Assembly (NCBI GenBank): GCA_027923505.1
Contig: BROI01000026.1
Location: forward strand, 186,001 to 250,000
Length of the DNA stretch: 64,000 nucleotides
Direction: 5' to 3'
From: Mayamaea pseudoterrestris
Lineage: Eukaryota > Bacillariophyta > Bacillariophyceae > Sellaphorales > Sellaphoraceae
Shown here in pieces: positions 9,234 through 19,055 of this stretch (the first letter of the stretch is position 1; every line of letters starts with the position of its first letter). Both the position numbers and the translations under genes were made by a program. The notes below the pieces were generated by a model. That model had not been told where the DNA came from, searched no databases, and saw nothing but the letters and a program-made list of their open reading frames with translations.

Positions 9234-9932
9234 TTATAAACCACCAGGTGTAAACTCCCTGGCGTGAATGCTGAGTTGCTGCGACGTGGAGGTGCTGGAC
9301 GACGGCCTCGCAGAAACGCTTAAACTTGGTGGTAGCGGAGTTGGTCGCATAGACGAAGGCCTTGGCTGCTGCTGTTGCAATTGTCGAGCCGACTGCGCCA
9401 TGGCATGTCCCGTCGGCGGACTTGGTTTCCAGGCACTATTCTTTGGCAATGGTGGAGCTGCTGCTTGTATATTGCCATGACCATTTGCCGCCAGTACTGG
9501 AAAGGCGGAACTATTCTTGCTGACGATTGGAGCGACAGGAATTCTCTGCTGCTTGATCCGTTGCAACTCATCAAACTCTTCGTCGCCGGGATGTACAAGG
9601 AGGCACCCGTTGGTCTTACAGGACTCGCCAAATCGACACAGGACTTGCCGATACTTGACAATTAACACATCAACTTCATCCTTTGGCGGATGTCTCTTGT
9701 AACAGCCATGAGCCGTAAACGTACACAAGCCGGCCAGGTACGGCATACATGGTTCGTTTGATTTTTGTTTTGGCTCTGCAGTTGATGCTCCTTCGCCCTT
9801 GGGTGGATGCGAAAACTTGCAGTCGGGTCGAGTACAGCCACTGCCGTATAAACACTTTACCCCATTCTCCTTCTTGTGGCGCTGCATTGCCAATCCCCTG
9901 TTATTGTTCACGTAGTTTTTCCCGCGTGGCAT
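9234..9932 (-). CDS. Triple CCCH zinc-finger protein with C-terminal PAM2 motif
   Basis: 232 residues starting MPRGKNYVNNNRG. Three CCCH-like fingers are visible: CLYGSGCTRPDCKFSH (C-x5-C-x4-C-x3-H), CMPYLAGLCTFTAHGCYKRH (C-x7-C-x6-C-x3-H) and CRFGESCKTNGCLLVH (C-x5-C-x4-C-x3-H), roughly residues 27-115. CCCH arrays usually bind RNA. After a Pro/Gln/Ser-rich low-complexity linker the protein ends in QQLSIHAREFTPGGL, a good match to the PAM2 consensus (LNxxAxEFxP), which docks onto the MLLE domain of poly(A)-binding protein. The layout suggests a cytoplasmic mRNA-regulatory factor that links bound transcripts to PABP (inference). No intron, and the start is the only sensible ATG. A plain nucleic-acid-binding role without PABP contact remains possible. 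Confidence 0.85.
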   Translation of the reverse strand: MPRGKNYVNNNRGLAMQRHKKENGVKCLYGSGCTRPDCKFSHPPKGEGASTAEPKQKSNEPCMPYLAGLCTFTAHGCYKRHPPKDEVDVLIVKYRQVLCRFGESCKTNGCLLVHPGDEEFDELQRIKQQRIPVAPIVSKNSSAFPVLAANGHGNIQAAAPPLPKNSAWKPSPPTGHAMAQSARQLQQQQPRPSSMRPTPLPPSLSVSARPSSSTSTSQQLSIHAREFTPGGL

Positions 9933-10525
9933 GATATAGTGTTTTTGAATGAGATGGTACCGGTAGAAGCTGCACAGCTTTTCGCTTGAATGAATGAGCG
10001 GCGATGGAAAAGCGAAATTCTGTGTGGCGAGTACCGATGCGTCAAGGATGAGTCAACTATGCGAATCAATCATTTGCCACGCAATTTATATGCTACGCAG
10101 GCTAGAAACAGGTTTATTATTCTACGCTTCCACTTCCTCATCGTTTTCTAAATATGCTCCATCCACTTTATCGCCTTCCGTTTCCAACTGGAAAGCTGTA
10201 CTTTGAATGCTTTCATCCGCCAAGACGTCCCGCCGCAGCATGACACACATAATTGATAATTGCAGCGTCCCTTAAAAGGATCCTCATGCGAACACCAATC
10301 TCGTAGACGCCAAACAAGAGAAAGATGCAAGAAATATAATGGGACATATTCCACCCCGCAAGTCTTTGAAGACGGCAAAGAGTGCAAGTTGAACAACCAA
10401 AGGATCAATGCACGGAGCGTGTGCCGGGCGTAGTGCAAGGAAAACTAATGAGGTGATACTAGTGAATGAGGTACCGTTGAAACAATTACGAAAAGAGAAA
10501 ATATAAATGAACGTGACAAAAGCAA
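9933..10525. other. Intergenic between CCCH gene and 5S rRNA gene
   Basis: About 590 bp. On the minus strand between 10440 and 10100 all three frames have stretches that read somewhat like protein, including a Cys-rich one (WCSHEDPFKGRCNYQLC) without an ATG and one ending in an acidic tail (LENDEEVEA). None forms a convincing gene alone. A short spliced gene cannot be excluded. Confidence 0.35.
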
Positions 10526-10643
10526 AACAAGAACACCTGGGATTCCAACGTGGTCCCCCACCGTAGTACTAACCAGGCCAGGCGCTGCTTAACTTCGCAG
10601 AGCAGACGGGATGCGGTGCTGTCAGCGCTGTATGGTCCTTGCT
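10526..10643 (-). rRNA. 5S ribosomal RNA gene
   Basis: The minus strand reads as a full 5S rRNA of 118 nt. It has CCATAC after helix I, then GCATCCCGTCTGCTCTGCGAA, the box A-like internal promoter AAGTTAAGCAGCGCC, TTAGTACTACGGTGGGGGACC, and GGAATCCCAGG. Ends were set by helix I: 5' AGCAAGGAC pairs with 3' GTTCTTGTT over nine positions, including two G-U pairs. A T-run (GTTTTGC) right at the 3' end would stop RNA polymerase III. TATATA lies about 23-28 bp upstream of the start (10666-10671), as in other 5S genes with an upstream TATA element. It is a single copy here, not in a tandem array. Two derived copies lie at 53.9 and 54.6 kb. Confidence 0.93.
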
Positions 10644-10663
10644 GTGTAAGGTGTAGGGTCAAA

Positions 10664-10674
10664 AGTATATAAAG
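10664..10674 (-). promoter_or_regulatory. TATA-like element of the 5S rRNA gene
   Basis: On the minus strand the sequence CTTTATATACT sits about 25 bp before the predicted 5S 5' end. Upstream TATA elements at this distance are known to set the start of 5S transcription in plants and some protists. Assignment rests on position and sequence only. Confidence 0.55.
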
Positions 10675-10788
10675 TATGAAAAAATGTTGGTTCGATTGCT
10701 TTTGCGAAAGAAATGAGGTGGTTGTCAGTTGTCAGTCACAATCATTGCATGTCGGCCGGAGAGCACGATATTATATTGTTTGCCGGTC

Positions 10789-11416
10789 ATGATTCTTCTA
10801 ACTCCAGCTACCGGTATAATATCTTCGCTAGTCGGATTGAAAAAGACGTCGCTTGTCTCTTCATCGGCCTTGCTGCTTTCCACAATGGAGGACGGAGGAA
10901 CATTCGACCCCATTTTGCCTGATGCTAGTCAATTAGTCGCATTTGGTTCCATTGCAGCCCTGACAGCTGTCGCAGTCTATGTCTGGGCCACTGAAGTTGT
11001 GCGTCTATTGAGTATCCATTATAGTACTCTTTCTCAGTGAGTGTTGACGCTGCTCATTCGTTTGCAATTCAAATCCTTTTGCCGTGATCCAGGTCCCAGT
11101 CTCAAGAACCAATCTGGCCATAAGTAAACGATCAGGTGCTGTCAAAGACTACTTGGAGGAGCTACAAGATGTTGGAAATATGACAAGCACTGATGGAGAC
11201 ACCCGCAAGGTGGAGCGGTGGCTTTTTACCGACTGGCTCAATGCCTTGGATCGATCGAATAAAAGGATAAATGGACGACAAAAAGAACCAGCCTTGCCCA
11301 TATTGAAGAACGCCAAGTGGAATTCTGGAGACAATCCTGTGCTGGCAGCCACGGGTTTGATACTATTGGGCGTCTTGTTCACGTCCATTACAGAACGAGT
11401 TTCGAGCATGCTATAA
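10789..11416 (+). CDS. Two-exon small membrane protein, unknown function
   Basis: Proposed CDS is join(10789..10998, 11093..11416), 177 residues. The 94-bp intron starts GTGCGT and ends ATCCAG, and phase 0 joins ...YVWATEV to VPVSRTNLAISKRSG. The N-terminus (MILLTPATGIISSLVGLKKTSLVSSS) is Ser-rich and hydrophobic and may target an organelle. One helix in exon 1 (LVAFGSIAALTAVAVYVWA) and one near the C-terminus (NPVLAATGLILLGVLFTSI) should span a membrane. Between them lies a charged domain with KRSGAVKDYLEELQ and ERWLFTDWLNAL, followed by PALPILKNAKWNSGDNPVL. This looks conserved rather than random, but I cannot name the family. An alternative start is the ATG at 10885 (MEDGGTF). It overlaps no other gene and is convergent with the dehydrogenase gene. 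Confidence 0.65.
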
Positions 11417-11491
11417 TATATTATGTTAATCAACTATTATATTTCACGAATCGCAGCCTACACCATTTATAAAGTTATTTGATCAGTCGGC

Positions 11492-12406
11492 TTACTGCAG
11501 TTCCACCACATCCTCGTCATCCATGTATGGTTCATCCCCAGGTCCGCGATAAACATGGAGCGGCGATCGCACGCAGTCGCTCCCATAGTATCGTCCGCGT
11601 GGTAGCTTTTCCAACGACTCGTCCATGCACAACCAACAGAGGGGAATGGCGCCATCCGAAATAGGCTTGCCAGCTCCGGCGCCCTTGGTGAGATCCGTCT
11701 TGATGAATCCAGGTGTAACTGAATTAATAATCACGTCGGGCGTCGATTTGCCTTGAATGACAGTAAACGCGTTCAGCAAGGCCTTGCTGCAGCCGTAAGC
11801 ATTGTCAGACTTGATTGTTTTGGCCAGCTCATCGAGTTTGGCAATTTTGTCCTTGGCCGTCTCTCCTGGAATGGTCCATGGCTTGTGCAACCAGTTCTTG
11901 AGCTCGCCGTCCGGCAAGTCTTTCACGAAGTTTGGTCCAGCCGCGCTATCAACATTGACGATGCGGCCATTTGGGCGCTGGATGAGCGGCAAGAATGCGT
12001 CATTGACGCGACGAGGTCCAAAGTAGTTGGTGTTGATCGTATCTTGGAGTGAGTGGCCCCATCCGATGCCAGCGTTGTTAATGACGGCATACAATGGCGA
12101 GTGCTTCTTCATGGCTTCAGCAGCTTCCTTGACAGACTCATCCGACGTTGTATCCAAAACAATACACTCGATGCGACCCGCGACATCGTCACCATACTTT
12201 TGAGTAATGCTATCAACAGCTTCCTTGCCGCGCTGCTGATCGCGAGATCCAAGGAACACGTACGTATCCTTCCATTCCGTCAACAGTCGCTCGCAAACTC
12301 CAAAACCAATGCCTTTGTTGGCACCTGTAACTAGGATCTTTCTCATTGTATTCAAGGCGTTTGTTTGCATGAAAGTCAATAGGCAAAGCCAAAGATTGAG
12401 GTGCAT
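11492..12406 (-). CDS. Short-chain dehydrogenase/reductase, carbonyl reductase-like
   Basis: From the ATG at 12406 the protein has 304 residues. A hydrophobic leader (MHLNLWLCLLTFMQTNALN) precedes the Rossmann core MRKILVTGANKGIGFG, the TGxxxGxG NAD(P) motif. Further motifs: INNAGIG (NNAG), the catalytic Ser in IVNVDSAAG, and YGCSK (the YxxxK pair), with PGFIKTDL after it. This arrangement, with a long insert between Ser and Tyr, is that of carbonyl reductase 1-like SDRs, which reduce carbonyl compounds with NADPH. The start is uncertain. Beginning at 12346 (MRKILV) would give a cytosolic enzyme, whereas 12406 adds a possible signal peptide. The frame is open to 12637, but that sequence is low-complexity. 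It is divergent from the ferredoxin gene. Confidence 0.85.
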   Translation of the reverse strand: MHLNLWLCLLTFMQTNALNTMRKILVTGANKGIGFGVCERLLTEWKDTYVFLGSRDQQRGKEAVDSITQKYGDDVAGRIECIVLDTTSDESVKEAAEAMKKHSPLYAVINNAGIGWGHSLQDTINTNYFGPRRVNDAFLPLIQRPNGRIVNVDSAAGPNFVKDLPDGELKNWLHKPWTIPGETAKDKIAKLDELAKTIKSDNAYGCSKALLNAFTVIQGKSTPDVIINSVTPGFIKTDLTKGAGAGKPISDGAIPLCWLCMDESLEKLPRGRYYGSDCVRSPLHVYRGPGDEPYMDDEDVVELQ

Positions 12407-12716
12407 CGTTGAGTTCGCAGTAGGAGAAGGATCATGATGGAACGATGAGGAACGATCCGAAGATCGCTGCGATCCCGCCCCGCGCCAATGACGTAAGTCA
12501 CGAGCTATATGTGTGAACCGTTGCGACAATATCATAACCGCTGCGATAATCGAATTTTTAAATGATGCCACACGATCACCTCGCGGCAAAAGCCAGCTGC
12601 TTCCACTGTTGCCATTGACAAAATGGAAAGGCTGCAATACGATGAGAGTGTGTATTGAGAGACGCCACTTTACTCATACATATCAACTTGACGATTGAAC
12701 CACCAAACCATTCATT

Positions 12717-13697
12717 ATGGAGTGCCTCGCTTCACCATTTCGACGCACCATCACATCCTCGTTGCGACCGTTGCTCCAACGAAAGCAGCATTGGAGCTTC
12801 TCCATGCTCTATAATTGTTACTATTCACGGCTTGCAGTATTAAGACGCATGTCTAACAAAGTCTCGAGCAGTACCGATATTAGAAGGATACAGCATCGCC
12901 ATCACCTTCCATTGGCACGAACAGTCTGTCCATCTCATCGCCATCTGCAATATGCTCCTCCATTTCAATTACACCACCACCACTACCTGCAGCAATATCG
13001 TTTCATGGCTCGATCATCCGGTCCATCAGATGAAACACCTTTTGACAAGGCTGTCACCTTTATCATCAATATTGGCTACGACTCGGCCTTGGCCCATGAC
13101 ATGGTGCAAACACTGCAGGATGCTGGCTTGTCGGGCGAAGCCTTGTTGGCTACGGCTCGCACCATGGCTGGTCGATGGGAAGTGGGAGAGGATGCTGGAC
13201 TTGAAGCATTGGCAGCAACAATCAAGGCGGAGCGAGCGACCAAGGCGGGACGTGCCATGGTCAAGGTTTGGGTTGTTCCACCTAATGCATGGGAGTCGCA
13301 TGAAGTGGAGAATGATAACGATGCCTTTACAAACTTGGGTCAAGCTGACATGTTAAGGGCATTTCCTGTCACTGCTGTGGAAGGAACAACATTGACGGAC
13401 GTTGCCAAGTTTGGGATTGGTGAAGGCGCATCAACGCTAGGCGAGTACATGGAGTGCGCCTGCAGCGGCATCATGGCATGCTCAACTTGTCACGTTGTCG
13501 TTGAGCCTGGCAAGTGGTTTGACAAGGTTGGGCCGCCTAGTGAGGCAGAGCAAGACATGCTGGATTTGGCGTATGGACCACGCGAGACTAGCCGTCTTGG
13601 CTGCCAGATTGTGTTGTCAAAGAATTTAGATGGTTTAGTGATCCGATTACCTGCCGGCGCCAACAATATTATGGATGACATTCCATTCAAAGATTAG
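12717..13697 (+). CDS. Adrenodoxin-type [2Fe-2S] ferredoxin with N-terminal helical domain
   Basis: 326 residues. The first ~95 are Arg/Ser/His-rich without acidic clusters, as in a mitochondrial presequence. Residues ~105-185 form an Ala-rich, probably all-helical segment (FDKAVTFIINIGYDSALA ... DAGLEALAATIKAE) not found in ordinary ferredoxins. The C-terminal ~140 residues are a vertebrate/mitochondrial-type ferredoxin. Cluster cysteines lie in ACSGIMACSTCH (C-x5-C-x2-C), and the fourth in SRLGCQI. Between them are DKVGPPSEAEQDMLDLAYG, then NLDGLVIRLP, all typical of adrenodoxin/FDX. Known role: electron transfer from ferredoxin reductase to iron-sulphur cluster assembly, heme A or steroid enzymes in the mitochondrial matrix. 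An extra Cys lies two residues before the first ligand. No intron. Confidence 0.9.
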   Translation: MECLASPFRRTITSSLRPLLQRKQHWSFSMLYNCYYSRLAVLRRMSNKVSSSTDIRRIQHRHHLPLARTVCPSHRHLQYAPPFQLHHHHYLQQYRFMARSSGPSDETPFDKAVTFIINIGYDSALAHDMVQTLQDAGLSGEALLATARTMAGRWEVGEDAGLEALAATIKAERATKAGRAMVKVWVVPPNAWESHEVENDNDAFTNLGQADMLRAFPVTAVEGTTLTDVAKFGIGEGASTLGEYMECACSGIMACSTCHVVVEPGKWFDKVGPPSEAEQDMLDLAYGPRETSRLGCQIVLSKNLDGLVIRLPAGANNIMDDIPFKD

Positions 13698-14245
13698 GTG
13701 TGGCAATGGCAGTACTCAGCTGTGGTGTTGACGCATGTTGGAGTGAATTGGAGCGTCACAGCGAAAACAAAAACGCCGCAATTGTCAAAGTATACCAGAT
13801 TGGTGCAACGAGTTACTATAGAATGCCATATATACTTTGACAACTAGCTACGGTAGGTGGTAAATTTCCACGGTAGTGCTGCGTTGCAGCAAAACTAATT
13901 CGCAGCAACGCATCCGCATGTTCGACACAAGCAACAATATAATATGCGCAGCAGGATCGGCGTGTCGCGAAACGTCAACCTTCAAACCAGACTGGGACGC
14001 CTCACGCGAATCACCGACCACAGACTATTCCTCCGGCTGCTCCACAGCAGCAGAAGCAGCAGCATCAAGAAAATGTATTCTCGATTGCTCATTCACGTGG
14101 ACGCTGTGGTATGCGTTACGATGGCCGGCTCGCACTGAAAGATGCATATCTTTGCCCTTCCTTAGTAACTTTATAGTATATAAAAGTCACCCTCTTTGCG
14201 TAATCATATTATAGTAGCTACACAGCAGTAGCGTGCAATTCGTCT
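13698..14245. other. Intergenic, convergent 3' ends
   Basis: About 550 bp between the ferredoxin stop and the nucleoredoxin-like stop. A ~110-codon plus-strand frame (13876) and two overlapping ones around a CAG-rich patch (14040) have no recognisable domain and probably arise from composition. Nothing else is seen. Confidence 0.45.
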
Positions 14246-14944
14246 CTAAAACTCATCCTTGCCATCCTGCCCCAAGGGTGGTGTATCGGTTTCGGGCAAG
14301 GCCGATCCTTTGTAATATCGCATGGCCATTTTAAAGAAGTATAGCATGCCAAACATGTACATTGGGTTCTTGAGAAAAGCCATGATGACTTGCATGAAGA
14401 AGTTCATGGGTGGTTCAGCCGCTACCAAGTGAGCCTGGTCAAGGGGAACCCTTTCTTGAGCGAGCCAGACATCCACCACTTTTTGGGCATCATCTTTGGT
14501 CGTCGAGACCCGCGCATCGTAGACTTGTTGACGCGCCTGGTTGGTGATAAAGTGTCCCGTCTTGGCGTCCAGAATGACTAACGTCGGAATGCCCATCAAG
14601 CGAATCTTGGTTGCAAGCTCGCCCTTGAGTTTGGCAGCTTCTGCGTCCGTCGGAACCGCAAGCCATGGCATGGAACCATAGTAGTTTTTGAACTCGTCAA
14701 GCGTCTTGTCGCTACTAATATAGACAAACTGAATGTCTTGGCGAGAAGTGTTTTCGTAGAATTTCTTGAGTATTGGCGTAAAGCTTTGACATGGAGGACA
14801 CCAGTGCGCGCTAAAGTACAAGCCGACGAGCTTGGTGTCTTTAAGAAGCGACGAAGTTGAAGTCGAGTCATTGATACTCTTTAGTAGCTTGGGTCCCAAT
14901 AGGGACTCCATGGTGACGGTAGAATCAACTGGAACAGACGCCAT
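14246..14944 (-). CDS. Nucleoredoxin/tryparedoxin-like thioredoxin-fold protein with C-terminal membrane helix
   Basis: 232 residues. The thioredoxin-like domain spans about residues 25-160 and has the active site WCPPC (SAHWCPPCQSFTPILKKFYE), the WCPPC form typical of nucleoredoxin and tryparedoxin rather than WCGPC. The family pattern VYISSDKTLDEF ... MPWLAVP ... GIPTLVILD is intact, including the cis-Pro. After it comes a hydrophobic helix (VIMAFLKNPMYMFGMLYFFKMAM) and a short charged tail ending KDEF. No N-terminal signal peptide is seen, so the likely form is a tail-anchored redox protein with its catalytic domain in the cytosol (inference). KDEF resembles but is not a standard ER-retrieval signal. 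It is divergent from the UFD2 gene. Confidence 0.88.
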   Translation of the reverse strand: MASVPVDSTVTMESLLGPKLLKSINDSTSTSSLLKDTKLVGLYFSAHWCPPCQSFTPILKKFYENTSRQDIQFVYISSDKTLDEFKNYYGSMPWLAVPTDAEAAKLKGELATKIRLMGIPTLVILDAKTGHFITNQARQQVYDARVSTTKDDAQKVVDVWLAQERVPLDQAHLVAAEPPMNFFMQVIMAFLKNPMYMFGMLYFFKMAMRYYKGSALPETDTPPLGQDGKDEF

Positions 14945-15343
14945 GGTGATGATGGAAGAATGATGGAACGGATGGATCGACCGAAAGATCGAAACGTTAC
15001 ATCAGGAAAAGAGTGTCGCAACACGAATTGCCACGTCACTCCAGCTTCGATTGTCGTCGTGGAACGCCGCTGCTTTGCCATCAAATAATCCATGCTCGTG
15101 CGCGCAGATGCTTCTCTTGCAGAAACTACTACTTTGATAATTACAGTTGGACACGTTTTCTCTCTTTATTAGATAGCAAGCAAAGCGACTCTTCTATCCA
15201 CCCAAGAATTTCCTGTCAGTAGAGGCTCTTATAGAACGACCAGACGAGCATACGTATCGTGCCTCACCCCAAATCTTTCGCGTCGCACTTTACGAGACAC
15301 GCATATTATTCAGCTCATTCATCTCTTTCAAGAACTGTAAATT
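14945..15343. promoter_or_regulatory. Divergent promoter region, nucleoredoxin-like and UFD2 genes
   Basis: 399 bp between two divergent ATGs. It must hold both promoters. No clear TATA box or repeat is visible, and no gene is supported. Confidence 0.45.
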
Positions 15344-18300
15344 ATGGACTTGGCATCTTGGGCGCTCCGCAATATTACGGGTAGCAATAACGACAGCAAC
15401 GACGGGAGCAGTGACGAAGATGGCGGCAATGCAAACACTTTGAATGAAAGCAACAATAATGAAACTCCACTGAGCCCCGAGGAAATGCGGGCGCAGCGAT
15501 TGGCCAGAATGGAAGCCTTGCAGCAAAAGCAAAGGGAGGAGCAAGAGGCCGCTGCTGCGAAAACAAAGGAGCAAGAACAAGATGGTGGAGCAGAGCCAAT
15601 GGACATTGATAAAGGCGCTCCCAGCGTAGCGAGTACTGTTAGTGAGAACGACATGGCGATTACTCCTTCCAAACCTCTGCCTGCTGCAGCGACTCCATCG
15701 CCAGTTGTAGCTTCAGCGCCTGCGACATCTCCTTCTCCGACGTTGAAGAAGAAGGCCAAGTCGGATCCTTTGGACCGGACGGCCAAGAAGGTGCAGCGAG
15801 AAAAGGAACTCTTGCTCAAGAAAACCTTGTCCATTGCACTCGCTGGTAGCGCACTGGCTTCTGACTCATCATGCACAGTCATTGACATTCATTCGACGGA
15901 AATTACGGAGCAGTCGGTGGCAGACATTTTGTCGGAGCGAATCGCCATGCATCATAATTTACCAAACGCGTCGAATCAGAACTCGCTCATGCGCTACCTG
16001 GGGACGAGCCATCGCTTGGCTGGCAATGAACTTAAAGATTTACAATCGGCCAGCTCGTCGCCGCGCAGTTCCAAGGATAACGCGTCGTCTTCTGCCGAAT
16101 GCATTAGCATTCTCGTTGAAATCCAGCGACAGTTGGTCAGTTACGCGGCAACTTGCATCATGGCGCCGGAATTATTCCCTGCGGCCAAGGATTCCACGCA
16201 GCAGTTGGCCACGTGCTTGTTGACGACAATTTCTGATTTGAACACTTCGATTATTCTTGGAGTCAACAAATCGACTAGTAGCTTCTTTTACTTGCTGGTG
16301 GAAGAGCTCAAGACGCAAGGGCACGATTTGAAGCAATTTGTCCAAAGTGTCGTTGCCTTTTTCACGGAAAAGTTATCGCAGATTGAGTCGGTTCTCGATA
16401 TTGTCGATGGTGGAACGGATGGAATGATTTTGGTGTCAGCCTTGGCGGGTCTAGCCATGCACAAGAATACGGCTCATGCCATTGCCACGTTGGACAACTT
16501 TTTACTTCCAGCGGCCGAGTCGGCAGCAGCGAATGAGTTAATTCGTCCGCAAATGGGCAACTTGTTTCGCATGCTTTCCGGAGAGGGTCGGCCATACAAG
16601 AAACGATCTGGGCCAGCGCTGGAGAAGCATACCATTCTTGGTCTTGTGTTGCGCATTGGAATCCCCAGCAAGACGAATCCTGCCTTTACGCCAACTGGTA
16701 TTTTTCAAATGACAGTCAACTCGATTGAGAATGTTTCGCGGCAGCAGCGCAACAAGTTGACGGCGCAGCAGGAAGCCACGAACCAATTTATAAAAGCATT
16801 GATTAAGGCTGGCGAGGAGCCGCGAAGCAAGCTATTGGATTGGGTTCGTGACGCACTCTTGGTTAATAATACTGCTGACGCCATGCGTCCAGATTCTCGC
16901 AAAGTGAGCTCGTCCAATCTGCTGATGAACCTTTCAGTCGCCTTGCTAAAGTTGTGCGAGCCTTTGGTGAAGGACGCTGATGACAAAATTTCATTGATCA
17001 AGCCGAGCTTCGTATCGTCCGCGCAGGATCATGGCGGTGTGTTTGAAACGGAAGGTGACCACGCCGTTGCTCGTTTAGGATCGCGCAATGAGACGGACGA
17101 TGTTCCCATGATTGAAGCCTACAGTCCGAAGAATAAGTTTATTTCACCATGCTTTTTCTTTTGCGCTCGATCGCTCCACTACGGATTGGGCCCAGCGCTG
17201 TCGGCGCACGAGAGCTTGCTTCGTCATATTATGTACCTGCACCATGACATTCGTGGAGCTGGACGCGACATTCGGACCGATCCAAACTTTGGTCTGCTAC
17301 TCTGTCGTCAACGGTCAAATGAAGTTGCCTTATTTGAGCCCAACATGATGTCGGAAACGCTCAAGTTTTGCAACTTTTTATCGCGCTTGCTAATGGAGAT
17401 GGATGACGATATGCTTCGTACAATGCCGGAGGACTTTATTAATGATATCTGCCGCATCATCACGATCATCGCTAAACTAAAGTCGGAGCTTTTGAAGGGC
17501 ATGGAGTTGCGCAATGTCTTTCAAATGTGTGTCAAGATGTTGTCGCCGCGTTATGGATCGGTAAGTCTCATTGATGTTGCTTTTTTGTTGGTTTGATGGT
17601 CAACAACTTATTCTCCACGCTCCCTATAGATTGTTCGCAACTACAACCTCCGTGCCATGCTTGGCGATGTGCTTCACGATCTATATTTGCCGCCTGCAAA
17701 AGACGACGATCATCGCGACATCCCACAATCAGTTTGGTCGGACCCGAACACTGGCGGGCAGGCGTTCCTTCTCTCCGACAAGACGGCTCAAGAGACGCTT
17801 GCTCCAAGCTTGTTGTTACTCTACGGCGAGGTGGAACATACAGGCCACTATGAAAAGATGAGCCATCGCTCGAAGATATGCTCAATGATCAAATTTCTCT
17901 GGGAGAGTTCCGAGCACCGTCCTGCTTTTCGAAGCATTACCGAGAATCACGAGTCCTTTATCAAGTTCGCAAACGGGATTATGAACGAGACAAACACATT
18001 GATTGCTACGGTGATGCAAAAACTGCCGGAGATTCGCGTCGCGCAGGAACAGATGAAGAATCCGCAGGAGTGGAGTCAATTGTCCTCGGATGAACAAACT
18101 CAGATTTCGGAATTGCTAGCGGAAAACGAGCGCGAAGTCAAGCATGCACTTCCATTGGCAAACAGAACTTTGCAAATGTTCTCCTATCTTAACACAGATC
18201 CAGATATTCGTCGTCTGTTTTTGTTGCCAGAGCTATGCTCGCGCCTGGTTGGCATGTTGAAGCATGTGCTGGGCAAGCTTGTTGGATCCCGGGGTTTAGA

Positions 18301-18808
18301 GTTGAAGGTCGACGAGCCCGAACAGTATGAGTTCCGTCCGAAGGAGATGCTGCTCAATTTGTGCTCCATCTTTGCCTTGTTTGGTGCATCAGAGGTCTTC
18401 CAGTCGGAGTGCGCAAAGGCTGGATGCAGTCCTGATCTGTTGCGTGATGCAGCCAAGCCCCTTCGGAAGTTCAACCTTTTGACTGGAGAGTCTATGGCTG
18501 CATTTGAAGCGTTGCCAGCGCTGATTGAGGTTTTTGCCAAGGATGTGTCGGCAGATGATGAGCTACATGCTGATGCGCCAGATGAATTCTTGGACGAATT
18601 GTTGTGCACATTTATGAAGGACCCAGTGAAGCTCCCATCTGGCCACTTTGTTGACCGGTCGACCATTACGCAGCATCTGCTGAATGACCCTATGGACCCA
18701 TTTAGTCGCGAACCAATGTCAGTCGACGATATTGCACCGGCGACAGAGCTCAAGGTGAGGATGGACACCTGGTTGGCCGAAAAGCGAGTCAGCCGCCAGC
18801 AGCAATAA
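15344..18808 (+). CDS. UFD2: Ubiquitin conjugation factor E4 (UFD2/UBE4 type)
   Basis: CDS join(15344..17560, 17630..18808), 1131 residues. The 69-bp intron starts GTAAGT and ends CTATAG, phase 0. Near the N-terminus LSPEEMRAQRLARMEAL matches the conserved short motif at the start of UBE4B. A low-complexity Ala/Glu/Ser region follows, and then the long helical UFD2 core (ARM-like repeats, about residues 200-1020). At the C-terminus is a U-box: FLDELLCTFMKDPVKLP, then VDRSTITQHLL and DPMDPFSREPM. U-boxes recruit ubiquitin-loaded E2. UFD2 extends ubiquitin chains on substrates passed on by Cdc48/p97 and so feeds the proteasome and ER-associated degradation. Length is close to other family members (about 960-1300). 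Confidence 0.95.
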
Positions 18809-19055
18809 GGCTAGGGTGACTTCCAATTTTACATAATTTCAAGATGACTATTACATTGCATTTTGTGTAGTAGATGCTAACGAAAGTACATTTACCGACA
18901 GTGTTTTGCTGACGAACATCCTGCGATGGTGTGTATTGTAAGATTAGCGATAGTTAGTCGAGTACCGGTGTGTCTTTCGTCACATTTTTTCGCTTTTCGC
19001 CATGCGTTTGTTCTTGCAATGAGCCTCTTCAATTTACAGTATCGGCAACTCAGTT
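18809..19055. other. Short intergenic region
   Basis: About 250 bp between the UFD2 stop and the next plus-strand start. It should contain a 3' UTR and a promoter. Nothing specific is seen. Confidence 0.4.

Noticed and set aside
10100-10440. Possible small Cys-rich gene on the minus strand left of the 5S gene
   Set aside because: The Cys-rich frame has no ATG, and the more protein-like tail lies in another frame without a clear intron to join them.
13876-14214. 112-codon plus-strand frame between the ferredoxin and nucleoredoxin-like genes
   Set aside because: Overlaps two other open frames over a CAG-rich patch. No domain, signal or conservation clue.
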